Assembly: GCA_037893245.1 (NCBI GenBank)
Contig: JBAIAA010000410.1
Location: forward strand, 1-64,000
Reading direction: 5' to 3'
DNA from: Crossaster papposus
Taxonomy: Eukaryota > Echinodermata > Asteroidea > Velatida > Solasteridae
DNA: 64,000 nucleotides
A model generated the notes under the pieces. It ran no database searches, was not told the origin of the DNA, and worked only from the letters and a program-made list of their open reading frames with translations. Below, one piece after another: positions 1 to 13,800 of the stretch (position 1 is its first letter; the number at the start of each line of letters is the position of its first letter). A program made the translations under genes and the position numbers.

Positions 1-957
1 GAACGGTGTGAGAACGGTGTGAGAACGGTGTGAGAACGGTGTGACGGAGAACGGTGTGAGAACGGTGTGAGACGGTGAGAACGGTGTGAGAACGGTGTGA
101 GAACGGTGTGAGAACGGTGTGAGAACGGTGTGAGAACGGTGTGAGAACGGTGTGAGAACGGTTGTGAGAACGGTGTGAGAACGGTGTGAGAACGGTGTGA
201 GAACGGTGTGAGAACGGTGTGAGAACGGTGTGAGAACGGTGTGAGAACGGTGTGAGAACGGTGTGAGAACGGTGTGAGAACGGTGTCGAGAACGGTGTGA
301 GAACGGTGTGAGAACGGTGTGAGAACGGTGTGAGAACGGTGTGAGAACGGTGTGAGAACGGTGTGAGAACGGTGTGAGAACGGTGTGAGAACGGTGTGAG
401 AACGGTGTGAGAACGGTGTGAGAACGGTGTGAGAACGGTGTGAGAACGGTGTGAGAACGGTGTGAGAACGGTGTGAGAACGGTGTGAGAACGGTGTGAGA
501 ACGGTGTGAGAACGGTGTGAGAACGGTAGTGTGAGAACGGTGTGAGAGAACGGTGTGAGAACGGTGTGAGAACGGTGTGAGAACGGTGTGAGAACGTGTG
601 TGAGAACGGTGTGAGAACGGTGTGAGAACGGTGTGAGAACGGTGTGAAGAACGGTGTGAGAACGGTGTGAGAACGGTGAGACGAGAACGGTGTGAGAACG
701 GTGTGAGAACGGTGTGAGAACGGTGTGAGAACGGTGTGAGAACGGTGTGTGAGAACGGTGTGAGAACGGTGTGAGAACGGTGTGAGAACGGTGTGAGAAC
801 GGTGTGAGAACGGTGTGAGAACGGTGAACGTGTGAGAACGGTGTGAGACGGTGTGAGAACGGTGTGAGAACGGTGTGAGAACGGTGTGAGAACGGTGTGA
901 GAACGGTGTGAGAACGAGTGTGAGAACAGGTGTGAGAACGAGTGTGAGAACGTGTGA
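1..957. repeat. 11-bp satellite, GAGAACGGTGT variant
   Basis: Head-to-tail 11-bp units reading GAGAACGGTGT run from the left window edge to about 957. This is the most degenerate part of the array: single-base insertions, deletions and truncated units (for example near 43, 72, 163, 524, 595, 682 and 825) break the register. Around 905-957 units switch through mixed forms to the GAGAACAGTGT variant. The array continues off the left edge. No gene is visible in it. Confidence 0.97.
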
Positions 958-3900
958 GAACAGTGTGAGAACAGTGTGAGAACAGTGTGAGAACAGTGTG
1001 AGAACAGTGTGAGAACAGTGTGAGAACAGTGTGAGAACAGTGTGAGAACAGTGTGAGAACAGTGTGAGAACAGTGTGAGAACAGTGTGAGAACAGTGTGA
1101 GAACAGTGTGAGAACAGTGTGAGAACAGTGTGAGAACAGTGTGAGAACAGTGTGAGAACAGTGTGAGAACAGTGTGAGAACAGTGTGAGAACAGTGTGAG
1201 AACAGTGTGAGAACAGTGTGAGAACAGTGTGAGAACAGTGTGAGAACAGTGTGAGAACAGTGTGAGAACAGTGTGAGAACAGCTGTGAGAACAGTTGTGA
1301 GAACAGTGTGAGAACAGTGTGAGAACAGTGTGAGAACAGTGTGAGAACAGTGTGAGAACAGTGTGAGAACAGTGTGAGAACAGTGTGAGAACAGTGTGAG
1401 AACAGTGTGAGAACAGTGTGAGAACAGTGTGAGAACAGTGTGAGAACAGTGTGAGAACAGTGTGAGAACAGTGTTGAGAACAGTGTGAGAACAGTGTGAG
1501 AACAGTGTGAGAACAGCTGTGAGAACAGTGTGAGAACAGTGTGAGAACAGCTGTGAGAACAGTGTGAGACAGTGTGAGAACAGTGTGAGAACAGTGTGAG
1601 AACAGTGTGAGAACAGTGTGAGAACAGTGTGAGAACAGTGTGAGAAACAGTGTGAGAACAGCTGTGAGAACAGTGTGAGAACGTGTGAGAACAGTGTGAG
1701 AACAGTGTGAGAACAGTGTGAGAACAGTGTGAGAACAGTGTGAGACAGTGTGAGAACAGTGTGAGAACAGTGTGAGAACAGTGTGAGAACAGTGTGAGAA
1801 CAGTGTGAGAACAGTGTGAGAACAGTGTGAGAACACTGTGAGAACAGTGTGAGAACAGTGTGAGAACAGTGTGAGAACAGTGTGAGAACAGTGTGAGAAC
1901 AGTGTGAGAACAGCTGTGAGAACACTGTGAGAACAGTGTGAGAACAGTGTGAGAACAGTGTGAGAACACTGTGAGAACAGTGTGAGAACAGTGTGAGAAC
2001 AGTGTGAGAACACGTGTGAGAACAGTGTGAGAACAGTGTGAGAACAGTGTGAGAACAGTGTGAGAACAGTGTGAGAACAGTGTGAGAACAGTGTGAGAAC
2101 AGTGTGAGAACACTGTGAGAACAGTGTGAGAACAGTGTGAGACACTGTGAGAACAGTGTGAGAACAGTGTGAGAACACTGTGAGAACAGTGTGAGAACAG
2201 TGTGAGAACAGTGTGAGAACAGTGTGAGAACAGTGTGAGAACAGTGTGAGAACAGTGTGAGAACAGTGTGAGAACACTGTGAGAACAGTGTGAGAACAGT
2301 GTGAGAACAGTGTGAGAACAGTGTGAGAACAGTGTGAGAACAGTGTGAGAACAGTGTGAGAACAGTGTGAGAACAGTGTGAGAACAGTGTGAGAACAGTG
2401 TGAGAACAGTGTGAGAACAGTGTGAGAACAGTGTGAGAACAGTGTGAGAACAGTGTGAGAACAGTGTGAGAACAGTGTGAGAACAGTGTGAGAACAGTGT
2501 GAGAACAGTGTGAGACAGTGTGAGAACAGTGTGAGAACAGTGTGAGAACAGTGTGAGAACAGTGTGAGAACAGTGTGAGAACAGTGTGAGAACACTGTGA
2601 GAACAGTGTGAGAACAGTGTGAGAACAGTGTGAGAACAGTGTGAGAACAGTGTGAGAACAGTGTGAGAACAGTGTGAGAACAGTGTGAGAACAGTGTGAG
2701 AACAGTGTGAGAACAGTGTGAGAACACTGTGAGAACAGTGTGAGAACAGTGTGAGAACAGTGTGAGAACAGTGTGAGAACAGTGTGAGAACAGTGTGAGA
2801 ACAGTGTGAGAACAGTGTGAGAACAGTGTGAGAACAGTGTGAGAACAGTGTGAGAACAGTGTGAGAACAGTGTGAGAACAGTGTGAGAACAGTGTGAGAA
2901 CAGTGTGAGAACAGTGTGAGAACAGTGTGAGAACAGTGTGAGAACAGTGTGAGAACAGTGTGAGAACAGTGTGAGAACAGTGTGAGAACAGTGTGAGAAC
3001 AGTGTGAGAACAGTGTGAGAACAGTGTGAGAACAGTGTGAGAACAGTGTGAGAACAGTGTGAGAACAGTGTGAGAACAGTGTGAGAACAGTGTGAGAACA
3101 GTGTGAGAACAGTGTGAGAACAGTGTGAGAACAGTGTGAGAACAGTGTGAGAACAGTGTGAGAACAGTGTGAGAACAGTGTGAGAACAGTGTGAGAACAG
3201 TGTGAGAACAGTGTGAGAACAGTGTGAGAACAGTGTGAGAACAGTGTGAGAACAGTGTGAGAACAGTGTGAGAACAGTGTGAGAACAGTGTGAGAACAGT
3301 GTGAGAACAGTGTGAGAACAGTGTGAGAACAGTGTGAGAACAGTGTGAGAACAGTGTGAGAACAGTGTGAGAACAGTGTGAGAACAGTGTGAGAACAGTG
3401 TGAGAACAGTGTGAGAACAGTGTGAGAACAGTGTGAGAACAGTGTGAGAACAGTGTGAGAACAGTGTGAGAACAGTGTGAGAACAGTGTGAGAACAGTGT
3501 GAGAACAGTGTGAGAACAGTGTGAGAACAGTGTGAGAACAGTGTGAGAACAGTGTGAGAACAGTGTGAGAACAGTGTGAGAACAGTGTGAGAACAGTGTG
3601 AGAACAGTGTGAGAACAGTGTGAGAACAGTGTGAGAACAGTGTGAGAACAGTGTGAGAACAGTGTGAGAACAGTGTGAGAACAGTGTGAGAACAGTGTGA
3701 GAACAGTGTGAGAACAGTGTGAGAACAGTGTGAGAACAGTGTGAGAACAGTGTGAGAACAGTGTGAGAACAGTGTGAGAACAGTGTGAGAACAGTGTGAG
3801 AACAGTGTGAGAACAGTGTGAGAACAGTGTGAGAACAGTGTGAGAACAGTGTGAGAACAGTGTGAGAACAGTGTGAGAACAGTGTGAGAACAGTGTGAGA

Positions 3901-5685
3901 ACAGTGTGAGAACAGTGTGAGAACAGTGTGAGAACAGTGTGAGAACAGTGTGAGAACAGTGTGAGAACAGTGTGAGAACAGTGAGAACAGTGTGAGAACA
4001 GTGTGAGAACAGTGTGAGAACAGTGTGAGAACAGTGTGAGAACAGTGTGAGAACAGTGTGAGAACAGTGTGAGAACAGTGTGAGAACAGTGTGAGAACAG
4101 TGTGAGAACAGTGTGAGAACAGTGTGAGAACAGTGTGAGAACAGTGTGAGAACAGTGTGAGAACAGTGTGAGAACAGTGTGAGAACAGTGTGAGAACAGT
4201 GTGAGAACAGTGTGAGAACAGTGTGAGAACAGTGTGAGAACAGTGTGAGAACAGTGTGAGAACAGTGTGAGAACAGTGTGAGAACAGTGTGAGAACAGTG
4301 TGAGAACAGTGTGAGAACAGTGTGAGAACAGTGTGAGAACAGTGTGAGAACAGTGTGAGAACAGTGTGAGAACAGTGTGAGAACAGTGTGAGAACAGTGT
4401 TGTGAGAACAGTGTGAGAACAGTGTGAGAACAGTGTGAGAACAGTGTGAGAACAGTGTGAGAACAGTGTGAGAACAGTGTGAGAACAGCTGTGAGAACAG
4501 CTGTGAGAACAGTGTGAGAACAGTGTGAGAACAGTGTGAGAACAGTGTGAGAACAGTGTGAGAACAGTGTGAGAACAGTGTGAGAACAGTGTGAGAACAG
4601 TGTGAGAACAGTGTGAGAACAGTGTGAGAACAGTGTGAGAACAGTGTGAGAACAGTGTGAGAACAGTGTGAGAACAGTGTGAGAACAGTGTGAGAACACT
4701 GTGAGAACAGTGTGAGAACAGTGTGAGAACACTGTGAGAACACGTGTGAGAACAGTGTGAGAACACTGTGAGAACAGTGTGAGAACAGTGTGAGAACACT
4801 GTGAGAACAGTGTGAGAACAGTGTGAGAACACTGTGAGAACAGTGTGAGAACAGTGTGAGAACACTGTGAGAACAGTGTGAGAACACTGTGAGAACAGTG
4901 TGAGAACAGTGTGAGAACACTGTGAGAACACTGTGAGAACAGTGTGAGAACACTGTGAGAACACTGTGAGAACAGTGTGAGAACAGTGTGAGAACAGTGT
5001 GAGAACAGTGTGAGAACAGTGTGAGAACACTGTGAGAACAGTGTGAGAACAGTGTGAGAACAGTGTGAGAACAGTGTGAGAACAGTGTGAGAACAGTGTG
5101 AGAACAGTGTGAGAACAGTGTGAGAACAGTGTGAGAACAGTGTGAGAACAGTGTGAGAACAGTGTGAGAACAGTGTGAGAACAGTGTGAGAACAGACTGT
5201 GAGAACAGCTGTGAGAACAGTGTGAGAACAGTGTGAGAACAGTGTGAGAACAGTGTGAGAACAGTGTGAGAACAGTGTGAGAACAGTGTGAGAACAGTGT
5301 GAGAACAGTGTGAGAACAGTGTGAGAACAGTGTGAGAACAGTGTGAGAACAGTGTGAGAACAGTGTGAGAACACTGTGAGAACAGTGTGAGAACAGTGTG
5401 AGAACACTGTGAGAACAGTGTGAGAACAGTGTGAGAACACTGTGAGAACACTGTGAGAACAGTGTGAGAACACTGTGAGAACACTGTGAGAACAGTGTGA
5501 GAACACTGTGAGAACAGCTGTGAGAAACAGTGTGAGAACACTGTGAGAACACTGTGAGAACAGTGTGAGAACACTGTGAGAACACTGTGAGAACAGTGTG
5601 AGAACACTGTGAGAACACTGTGAGAACAGTGTGAGAACACTGTGAGAACACTGTGAGAACAAGAACAGTGACGAGAACACTGTCT
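958..5685. repeat. 11-bp satellite, GAGAACAGTGT variant
   Basis: About 430 tandem units of GAGAACAGTGT, differing from the preceding block by one base (G to A at unit position 7). The centre (about 2,750-4,680) is almost perfectly homogeneous. Scattered GAGAACACTGT units appear from about 1,830 and become frequent after 4,690, and a 12-bp form with an extra C (AACAGCTGT) recurs at intervals. Homogeneity in the centre and mixing at the edges is what unequal exchange or replication slippage produces. Confidence 0.97.
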
Positions 5686-8600
5686 AGACACACTGTGAGA
5701 ACAGTGTGAGAACACTGTGAGAACACTGTGAGAACAGTGTGAGAACACTGTGAGAACACTGTGAGAACAGTGTGAGAAACACTGTGAGAACACTGTGAGA
5801 ACAGTGTGAGAGAACACTGTGAGAACACTGTGAGAACAGTGTGAGAACACTGTGAGAACACTGTGAGAACAGTGTGAGAACACTGTGAGAACACTGTGAG
5901 AACAGTGTGAGAAACACTGTGAGAACACTGTGAGAACAGTGTGAGAACACTGTGAGAACCTGTGAGAACAGTGTGAGAACACTGTGAGAACACTGTGAGA
6001 ACACTGTGAGAACACTGTGAGAACACGTGTGAGAACACTGTGAGAACACTGTGAGAACAGTGTGAGAACACTGTGAGAACACTGTGAGAACAGTGTGAGA
6101 ACACTGTGAGAACACTGTGAGAACACGTGTGAGAACACTGTGAGAACACTGTGAGAACAGTGTTGAGAACACTGTGAGAACACTGTGAGAACAGTGTGAG
6201 AACACTGTGAGAACACTGTGAGAACAGTGTGAGAACACTGTGAGAACACTGTGAGAACAGTGTGAGAACACTGTGAGAACACTGTGAGAACAGTGTGAGA
6301 ACACTGTGAGAACACTGTGAGAACAGTGTGAGAACACTGTGAGAACACTGTGAGAACAGTGTGAGAACACTGTGAGAACACTGTGAGAACAGTGTGAGAA
6401 CACTGTGAGAACACTGTGAGAACAGTGTGAGAACACTGTGAGAACACTGTGAGAACAGTGTGAGAACACTGTGAGAACACTGTGAGAACAGTGTGAGAAC
6501 ACTGTGAGAACACTGTGAGAACAGTGTGAGAACACTGTGAGAACACTGTGAGAACAGTGTGAGAACACTGTGAGAACACTGTGAGAACAGTGTGAGAACA
6601 CTGTGAGAACACTGTGAGAACAGTGTGAGAACACTGTGAGAACACTGTTGAGAACAGTGTGAGAACACTGTGAGAACACTGTGAGAACAGTGTGAGAACA
6701 CTGTGAGAACACTGTGAGAACAGTGTGAGAACACTGTGAGAACACTGTGAGAACAGTGTGAGAACACTGTGAGAACACTGTGAGAACAGTGTGAGAACAC
6801 TGTGAGAACACTGTGAGAACAGTGTGAGAACACTGTGAGAACACTGTGAGAACAGTGTGAGAACACTGTGAGAACACTGTGAGAACAGTGTGAGAACACT
6901 GTGAGAACACTGTGAGAACAGTGTGAGAACACTGTGAGAACACTGTGAGAACAGTGTGAGAACACTGTGAGAACACTGTGAGAACAGTGTGAGAAACACT
7001 GTGAGAACACTGTGAGAACAGTGTGAGAACACTGTGAGAACACTGTGAGAACAGTGTGAGAACACTGTGAGAACACTGTGAGAACAGTGTGAGAACACTG
7101 TGAGAACACTGTGAGAACAGTGTGAGAACACTGTGAGAACACTGTGAGAACAGTGTGAGAACACTGTGAGAACACTGTGAGAACAGTGTGAGAACACTGT
7201 GAGAACACTGTGAGAACAGTGTGAGAACACTGTGAGAACACTGTGAGAACAGTGTGAGAACACTGTGAGAACACTGTGAGAACAGTGTGAGAACACTGTG
7301 AGAACACTGTGAGAACAGTGTGAGAACACTGTGAGAACACTGTGAGAACAGTGTGAGAACACTGTGGAGAACACTGTGAGAACAGTGTGAGAACACTGTG
7401 AGAACACTGTGTGAGAACAGTGTGAGAACACTGTGAGAACACTGTGAGAACAGTGTAGAACACTGTTGAGAACACTGTGAGAACAGTGTGAGAACACTGT
7501 GAGAACACTGTGAGAACAGTGTGAGAACACTGTGAGAACACTGTGAGAACAGTGTTGAGAACACTGTGAGAACACTGTGAGAACAGTGTGAGAACACTGT
7601 GAGAACACTGTGAGAACAGTGTGAGAACACTGTGAGAACACTGTGAGAACAGTGTGAGAACACTGTGAGAACACTGTGAGAACAGTGTGAGAACACTGTG
7701 AGAACACTGTGAGAACAGTGTGAGAACACTGTGAGAACACTGTGAGAACAGTGTGAGAACACTGTGAGAACACTGTGAGAACCAGTGTGAGAACACTGTG
7801 AGAACACTGTGAGAACAGTGTGAGAACACTGTGAGAACACTGTGAGAACAGTGTGAGAACACTGTGAGAACACTGTGAGAACAGTGTGAGAACACTGTGA
7901 GAACACTGTGAGAACTGTGAGAACACTGTGAGAACACTGTGAGAACACTGTGAGAACACTGTGAGAACACTGTGAGAACACTGTGAGAACACTGTGAGAA
8001 CACTGTGAGAACACTGTGAGAACACTGTGAGAACACTGTGAGAACAGTGTGAGAACACTGTGAGAACACTGTGAGAACACTGTGAGAACAGTGTGAGAAC
8101 ACTGTGAGAACACTGTGAGAACAGTGTGAGAACACTGTGAGAACACTGTGAGAACAGTGTGAGAACACTGTGAGAACACTGTGAGAACAGTGTGAGAACA
8201 CTGTGAGAACACTGTGAGAACAGTGTGAGAACACTGTGAGAACACTGTGAGAACAGTGTGAGAACACTGTGAGAACACTGTGAGAACAGTGTGAGAACAC
8301 TGTGAGAACACTGTGAGAACAGTGTGAGAACACTGTGAGAACACTGTGAGAACAGTGTGAGAACACTGTGAGAACACTGTGAGAACAGTGTGAGAACACT
8401 GTGAGAACACTGTGAGAACAGTGTGAGAACACTGTGAGAACACTGTGAGAACAGTGTGAGAACACTGTGAGAACACTGTGAGAACAGTGTGAGAACACTG
8501 TGAGAACACTGTGAGAACAGTGTGAGAACACTGTGAGAACACTGTGAGAACAGTGTGAGAACACTGTGAGAACACTGTGAGAACAGTGTGAGAACACTGT

Positions 8601-9690
8601 GAGAACACTGTGAGAACAGTGTGAGAACACTGTGAGAACACTGTGAGAACAGTGTGAGAACACTGTGAGAACACTGTGAGAACAGTGTGAGAACACTGTG
8701 AGAACACTGTGAGAACAGTGTGAGAACACTGTGAGAACACTGTGAGAACAGTGTGAGAACACTGTGAGAACACTGTGAGAACAGTGTGAGAACACTGTGA
8801 GAACACTGTGAGAACAGTGTGAGAACACTGTGAGAACACTGTGAGAACAGTGTGAGAACACTGTGAGAACACTGTGAGAACAGTGTGAGAACACTGTGAG
8901 AACACTGTGAGAACAGTGTGAGAACACTGTGAGAACACTGTGAGAACAGTGTGAGAACACTGTGAGAACACTGTGAGAACAGTGTGAGAACACTGTGAGA
9001 ACACTGTGAGAACAGTGTGAGAACACTGTGAGAACACTGTGAGAACAGTGTGAGAACACTGTGAGAACACTGTGAGAACAGTGTGAGAACACTGTGAGAA
9101 CACTGTGAGAACAGTGTGAGAACACTGTGAGAACACTGTGAGAACAGTGTGAGAACACTGTGAGAACACTGTGAGAACAGTGTGAGAACACTGTGAGAAC
9201 ACTGTGAGAACAGTGTGAGAACACTGTGAGAACACTGTGAGAACAGTGTGAGAACACTGTGAGAACACTGTGAGAACAGTGTGAGAACACTGTGAGAACA
9301 CTGTGAGAACAGTGTGAGAACACTGTGAGAACACTGTGAGAACAGTGTGAGAACACTGTGAGAACACTGTGAGAACAGTGTGAGAACACTGTGAGAACAG
9401 CTGTGAGAACAGTGTGAGAACACTGTGAGAACACTGTGAGAACAGTGTGAGAACACTGTGAGAACACTGTGAGAACAGTGTGAGAACACTGTGAGAACAC
9501 TGTGAGAACAGTGTGAGAACACTGTGAGAACACTGTGAGAACAGTGTGAGAACACTGTGAGAACACTGTGAGAACAGTGTGAGAACACTGTGAGAACACT
9601 GTGAGAACAGTGTGAGAACACTGTGAGAACACTGTGAGAACAGTGTGAGAACACTGTGAGAACACTGTGAGAACAGTGTGAGAACACTGT
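5686..9690. repeat. 33-bp higher-order satellite (trimer of 11-bp units)
   Basis: Units alternate as one GAGAACAGTGT followed by two GAGAACACTGT, giving a 33-bp higher-order period. The pattern is regular from about 6,040 to 7,910, is interrupted by a run of pure GAGAACACTGT at about 7,915-8,040, and resumes from about 8,080 to 9,690. Because 33 is divisible by 3 and the units carry no stop on the minus strand, a very long but meaningless open frame crosses the block. Confidence 0.95.
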
Positions 9691-10752
9691 GAGAACACTG
9701 TGAGAACACTGTGAGAACACTGTGAGAACACTGTGAGAACACTGTGAGAACACTGTGAGAACACTGTGAGAACACTGTGAGAACACTGTGAGAACACTGT
9801 GAGAACACTGTGAGAACACTGTGAGAACACTGTGAGAACACTGTGAGAACACTGTGAGAACACTGTGAGAACACTGTGAGAACACTGTGAGAACACTGTG
9901 AGAACACTGTGAGAACACTGTGAGAACACTGTGAGAACACTGTGAGAACACTGTGAGAACACTGTGAGAACACTGTGAGAACACTGTGAGAACACTGTGA
10001 GAACACTGTGAGAACACTGTGAGAACACTGTGAGAACACTGTGAGAACACTGTGAGAACACTGTGAGAACACTGTGAGAACACTGTGAGAACACTGTGAG
10101 AACACTGTGAGAACACTGTGAGAACACTGTGAGAACACTGTGAGAACACTGTGAGAACACTGTGAGAACACTGTGAGAACACTGTGAGAACACTGTGAGA
10201 ACACTGTGAGAACACTGTGAGAACACTGTGAGAACACTGTGAGAACACTGTGAGAACACTGTGAGAACACTGTGAGAACACTGTGAGAACACTGTGAGAA
10301 CACTGTGAGAACACTGTGAGAACACTGTGAGAACACTGTGAGAACACTGTGAGAACACTGTGAGAACACTGTGAGAACACTGTGAGAACACTGTGAGAAC
10401 ACTGTGAGAACACTGTGAGAACACTGTGAGAACACTGTGAGAACACTGTGAGAACACTGTGAGAACACTGTGAGAACACTGTGAGAACACTGTGAGAACA
10501 CTGTGAGAACACTGTGAGAACACTGTGAGAACACTGTGAGAACACTGTGAGAACACTGTGAGAACACTGTGAGAACACTGTGAGAACACTGTGAGAACAC
10601 TGTGAGAACACTGTGAGAACACTGTGAGAACACTGTGAGAACACTGTGAGAACACTGTGAGAACACTGTGAGAACACTGTGAGAACACTGTGAGAACACT
10701 GTGAGAACACTGTGAGAACACTGTGAGAACACTGTGAGAACACTGTGAGAAC
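9691..10752. repeat. 11-bp satellite, homogeneous GAGAACACTGT
   Basis: About 95 nearly perfect GAGAACACTGT units with no CAGTGT variant, the purest stretch of the first satellite. It ends abruptly at about 10,752, where units become GAAAACACTAT-like and the first linker begins. Confidence 0.96.
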
Positions 10753-10766
10753 ACTATGAAAACACA

Positions 10767-10850
10767 AGGAAAACACTATACTTGGATACTTGGATGCTGG
10801 CATGCTTGGATGCTGGCATGCTTGGTCGGATGCTTGGTTGGATGCTTGCA
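10767..10850. repeat. Linker L1, copy 1
   Basis: Non-satellite linker starting ACACAAGGAAAACACTATAC and made of GGATGCTTGG / GGATGCTGGC / GGATGCTTGGTT words, ending in TTGCACTATG. Four further copies lie at about 16,096, 19,706, 20,113 and 20,954, always with the same orientation and followed within about 40 bp by linker L2, so L1 marks the border of a multi-kilobase higher-order unit. Confidence 0.85.
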
Positions 10851-13800
10851 CTATGAAAACACTATGAAAACACTGTGTTCATATTGTGGAATAAAGTATG
10901 TTCACACTATGAAAACACTATGAAAACACTATGAAAACACTGTGTTCATACTGTGGAATCAAGTATGTTAACGCTGTGAAAGCACTGTGAAAGCACTGTG
11001 AAAGACACTGTGAAAGACACTGTGAAAGACACTGTGAAAGACACTGTGAAAGACACTGTGGAAGACACTGTGGAAGACACTGTGGAAGACACTGTGGAAG
11101 ACACTGTGGAAGACACTGTGGAAGACACTGTGGAAAACACTGTGGAAAACACTGTGGAAAACACTGTGGAAAACACTGTGGAAAACACTGTGGAAAACAC
11201 TGTGGAAAACACTGTGGAAAACACTGTGGAAAACACTGTGGAAAACACTGTGGAAAACACTGTGGAAAACACTTTGGAAAACACTGTGGAAAACACTGTG
11301 GAAAACACTGTGGAAAACACTGTGGAAAACACTGTGGAAAACACTGTGGAAAACACTGTGGAAAACACTGTGGAAAACACTGTGGAAAACACTGTGTTCA
11401 TATTGTGGAATAAAGTATGTTCACACTATGAAAACACTATGAAAACACTATGAAAACACTGTGTTCATACTGTGGAATCAAGTATGTTAACGCTGTGAAA
11501 GCACTGTGAAAGCACTGTGAAAGACACTGTGAAAGACACTGTGAAAGACACTGTGAAAGACACTGTGAAAGACACTGTGGAAGACACTGTGGAAGACACT
11601 GTGGAAGACACTGTGGAAGACACTGTGGAAGACACTGTGGAAGACACTGTGGAAAACACTGTGGAAAACACTGTGGAAAACACTGTGGAAAACACTGTGA
11701 AAACACTGTGTTCATATTGTGGAATAAAGTATGTTCACACTATGAAAACACTATGAAAACACTATGAAAACACTGTGTTCATACTGTGGAATCAAGTATG
11801 TTAACGCTGTGAAAGCACTGTGAAAGCACTGTGAAAGACACTGTGAAAGACACTGTGAAAGACACTGTGAAAGACACTGTGAAAGACACTGTGGAAGACA
11901 CTGTGGAAGACACTGTGGAAGACACTGTGGAAGACACTGTGGAAGACACTGTGGAAGACACTGTGGAAGACACTGTGGAAGACACTGTGGAAGACACTGT
12001 GGAAAACACTGTGGAAAACACTGTGGAAAACACTGTGGAAAACACTGTGGAAAACACTGTGGAAAACACTGTGGAAAACACTGTGGAAAACACTGTGGAA
12101 AACACTGTGGAAAACACTGTGGAAAACACTGTGGAAAACACTTTGGAAAACACTGTGGAAAACACTGTGGAAAACACTGTGGAAAACACTGTGGAAAACA
12201 CTGTGGAAAACACTGTGGAAAACACTGTGGAAAACACTGTGGAAAACACTGTGGAAAACACTGTGGAAAACACTGTGGAAAACTCTGTGGAAAACACTGT
12301 GGAAAACACTGCGGAAACACTGCGAAAACACTGCGAAAACACTGCGAAAACACTGCGAAAACACTGCGAAAACACTGCGAAAACACTGCGAAAACACTGC
12401 GAAAACACTGCGAAAACACTGCGAAAACACTGTGAAAACACTGTGAAAACACTGTGAAAAACACTGTGAAAAACACTGTGGAAAACACTGTGGAAAACAC
12501 TGTGGAAAACACTGTGGAAAACACTGTGGAAAACACTGTGGAAAACACTGTGGAAAACACTGTGGAAAACACTGTGGAAAACACTGTGGAAAACACTGTG
12601 GAAAACACTGTGTTCATATTGTGGAATAAAGTATGTTCACACTATGAAAACACTATGAAAACACTATGAAAACACTGTGTTCATACTGTGGAATCAAGTA
12701 TGTTAACGCTGTGAAAGCACTGTGAAAGCACTGTGAAAGACACTGTGAAAGACACTGTGAAAGACACTGTGAAAGACACTGTGAAAGACACTGTGGAAGA
12801 CACTGTGGAAGACACTGTGGAAGACACTGTGGAAGACACTGTGGAAGACACTGTGGAAGACACTGTGGAAGACACTGTGGAAAACACTGTGGAAAACACT
12901 GTGGAAAACACTGTGGAAAACACTGTGAAAACACTGTGTTCATATTGTGGAATAAAGTATGTTCACACTATGAAAACACTATGAAAACACTATGAAAACA
13001 CTGTGTTCATACTGTGGAATCAAGTATGTTAACGCTGTGAAAGCACTGTGAAAGCACTGTGAAAGACACTGTGAAAGACACTGTGAAAGACACTGTGAAA
13101 GACACTGTGAAAGACACTGTGGAAGACACTGTGGAAGACACTGTGGAAGACACTGTGGAAGACACTGTGGAAGACACTGTGGAAGACACTGTGGAAGACA
13201 CTGTGGAAGACACTGTGGAAAACACTGTGGAAAACACTGTGGAAAACACTGTGGAAAACACTGTGGAAAACACTGTGGAAAACACTGTGGAAAACACTGT
13301 GGAAAACACTGTGGAAAACACTGTGGAAAACACTGTGGAAAACACTGTGGAAAACACTTTGGAAAACACTGTGGAAAACACTGTGGAAAACACTGTGGAA
13401 AACACTGTGGAAAACACTGTGGAAAACACTGTGGAAAACACTGTGGAAAACACTGTGGAAAACACTGTGGAAAACACTGTGGAAAACACTGTGGAAAACT
13501 CTGTGGAAAACACTGTGGAAAACACTGCGGAAACACTGCGAAAACACTGCGAAAACACTGCGAAAACACTGCGAAAACACTGCGAAAACACTGCGAAAAC
13601 ACTGCGAAAACACTGCGAAAACACTGCGAAAACACTGCGAAAACACTGTGAAAACACTGTGAAAACACTGTGAAAAACACTGTGAAAAACACTGTGGAAA
13701 ACACTGTGGAAAACACTGTGGAAAACACTGTGGAAAACACTGTGGAAAACACTGTGGAAAACACTGTGGAAAACACTGTGGAAAACACTGTGGAAAACAC

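Noticed and set aside
5684-10732. A 1,682-codon minus-strand open frame of FSQCSH-type repeats
   Set aside because: It is the translation of an 11/33-bp satellite with no stop in one frame, shifts with every indel, and has no start context, introns or non-repeat flanks.
1-10752. CRISPR array
   Set aside because: The repeats are contiguous 11-mers with no unique spacers, and the genome is eukaryotic.
1-10752. Steroid-receptor response elements from the AGAACA half-site in every unit
   Set aside because: Half-sites are in direct orientation at 11-bp spacing, not the inverted palindrome with 3-bp spacing; presence is a by-product of the unit sequence.
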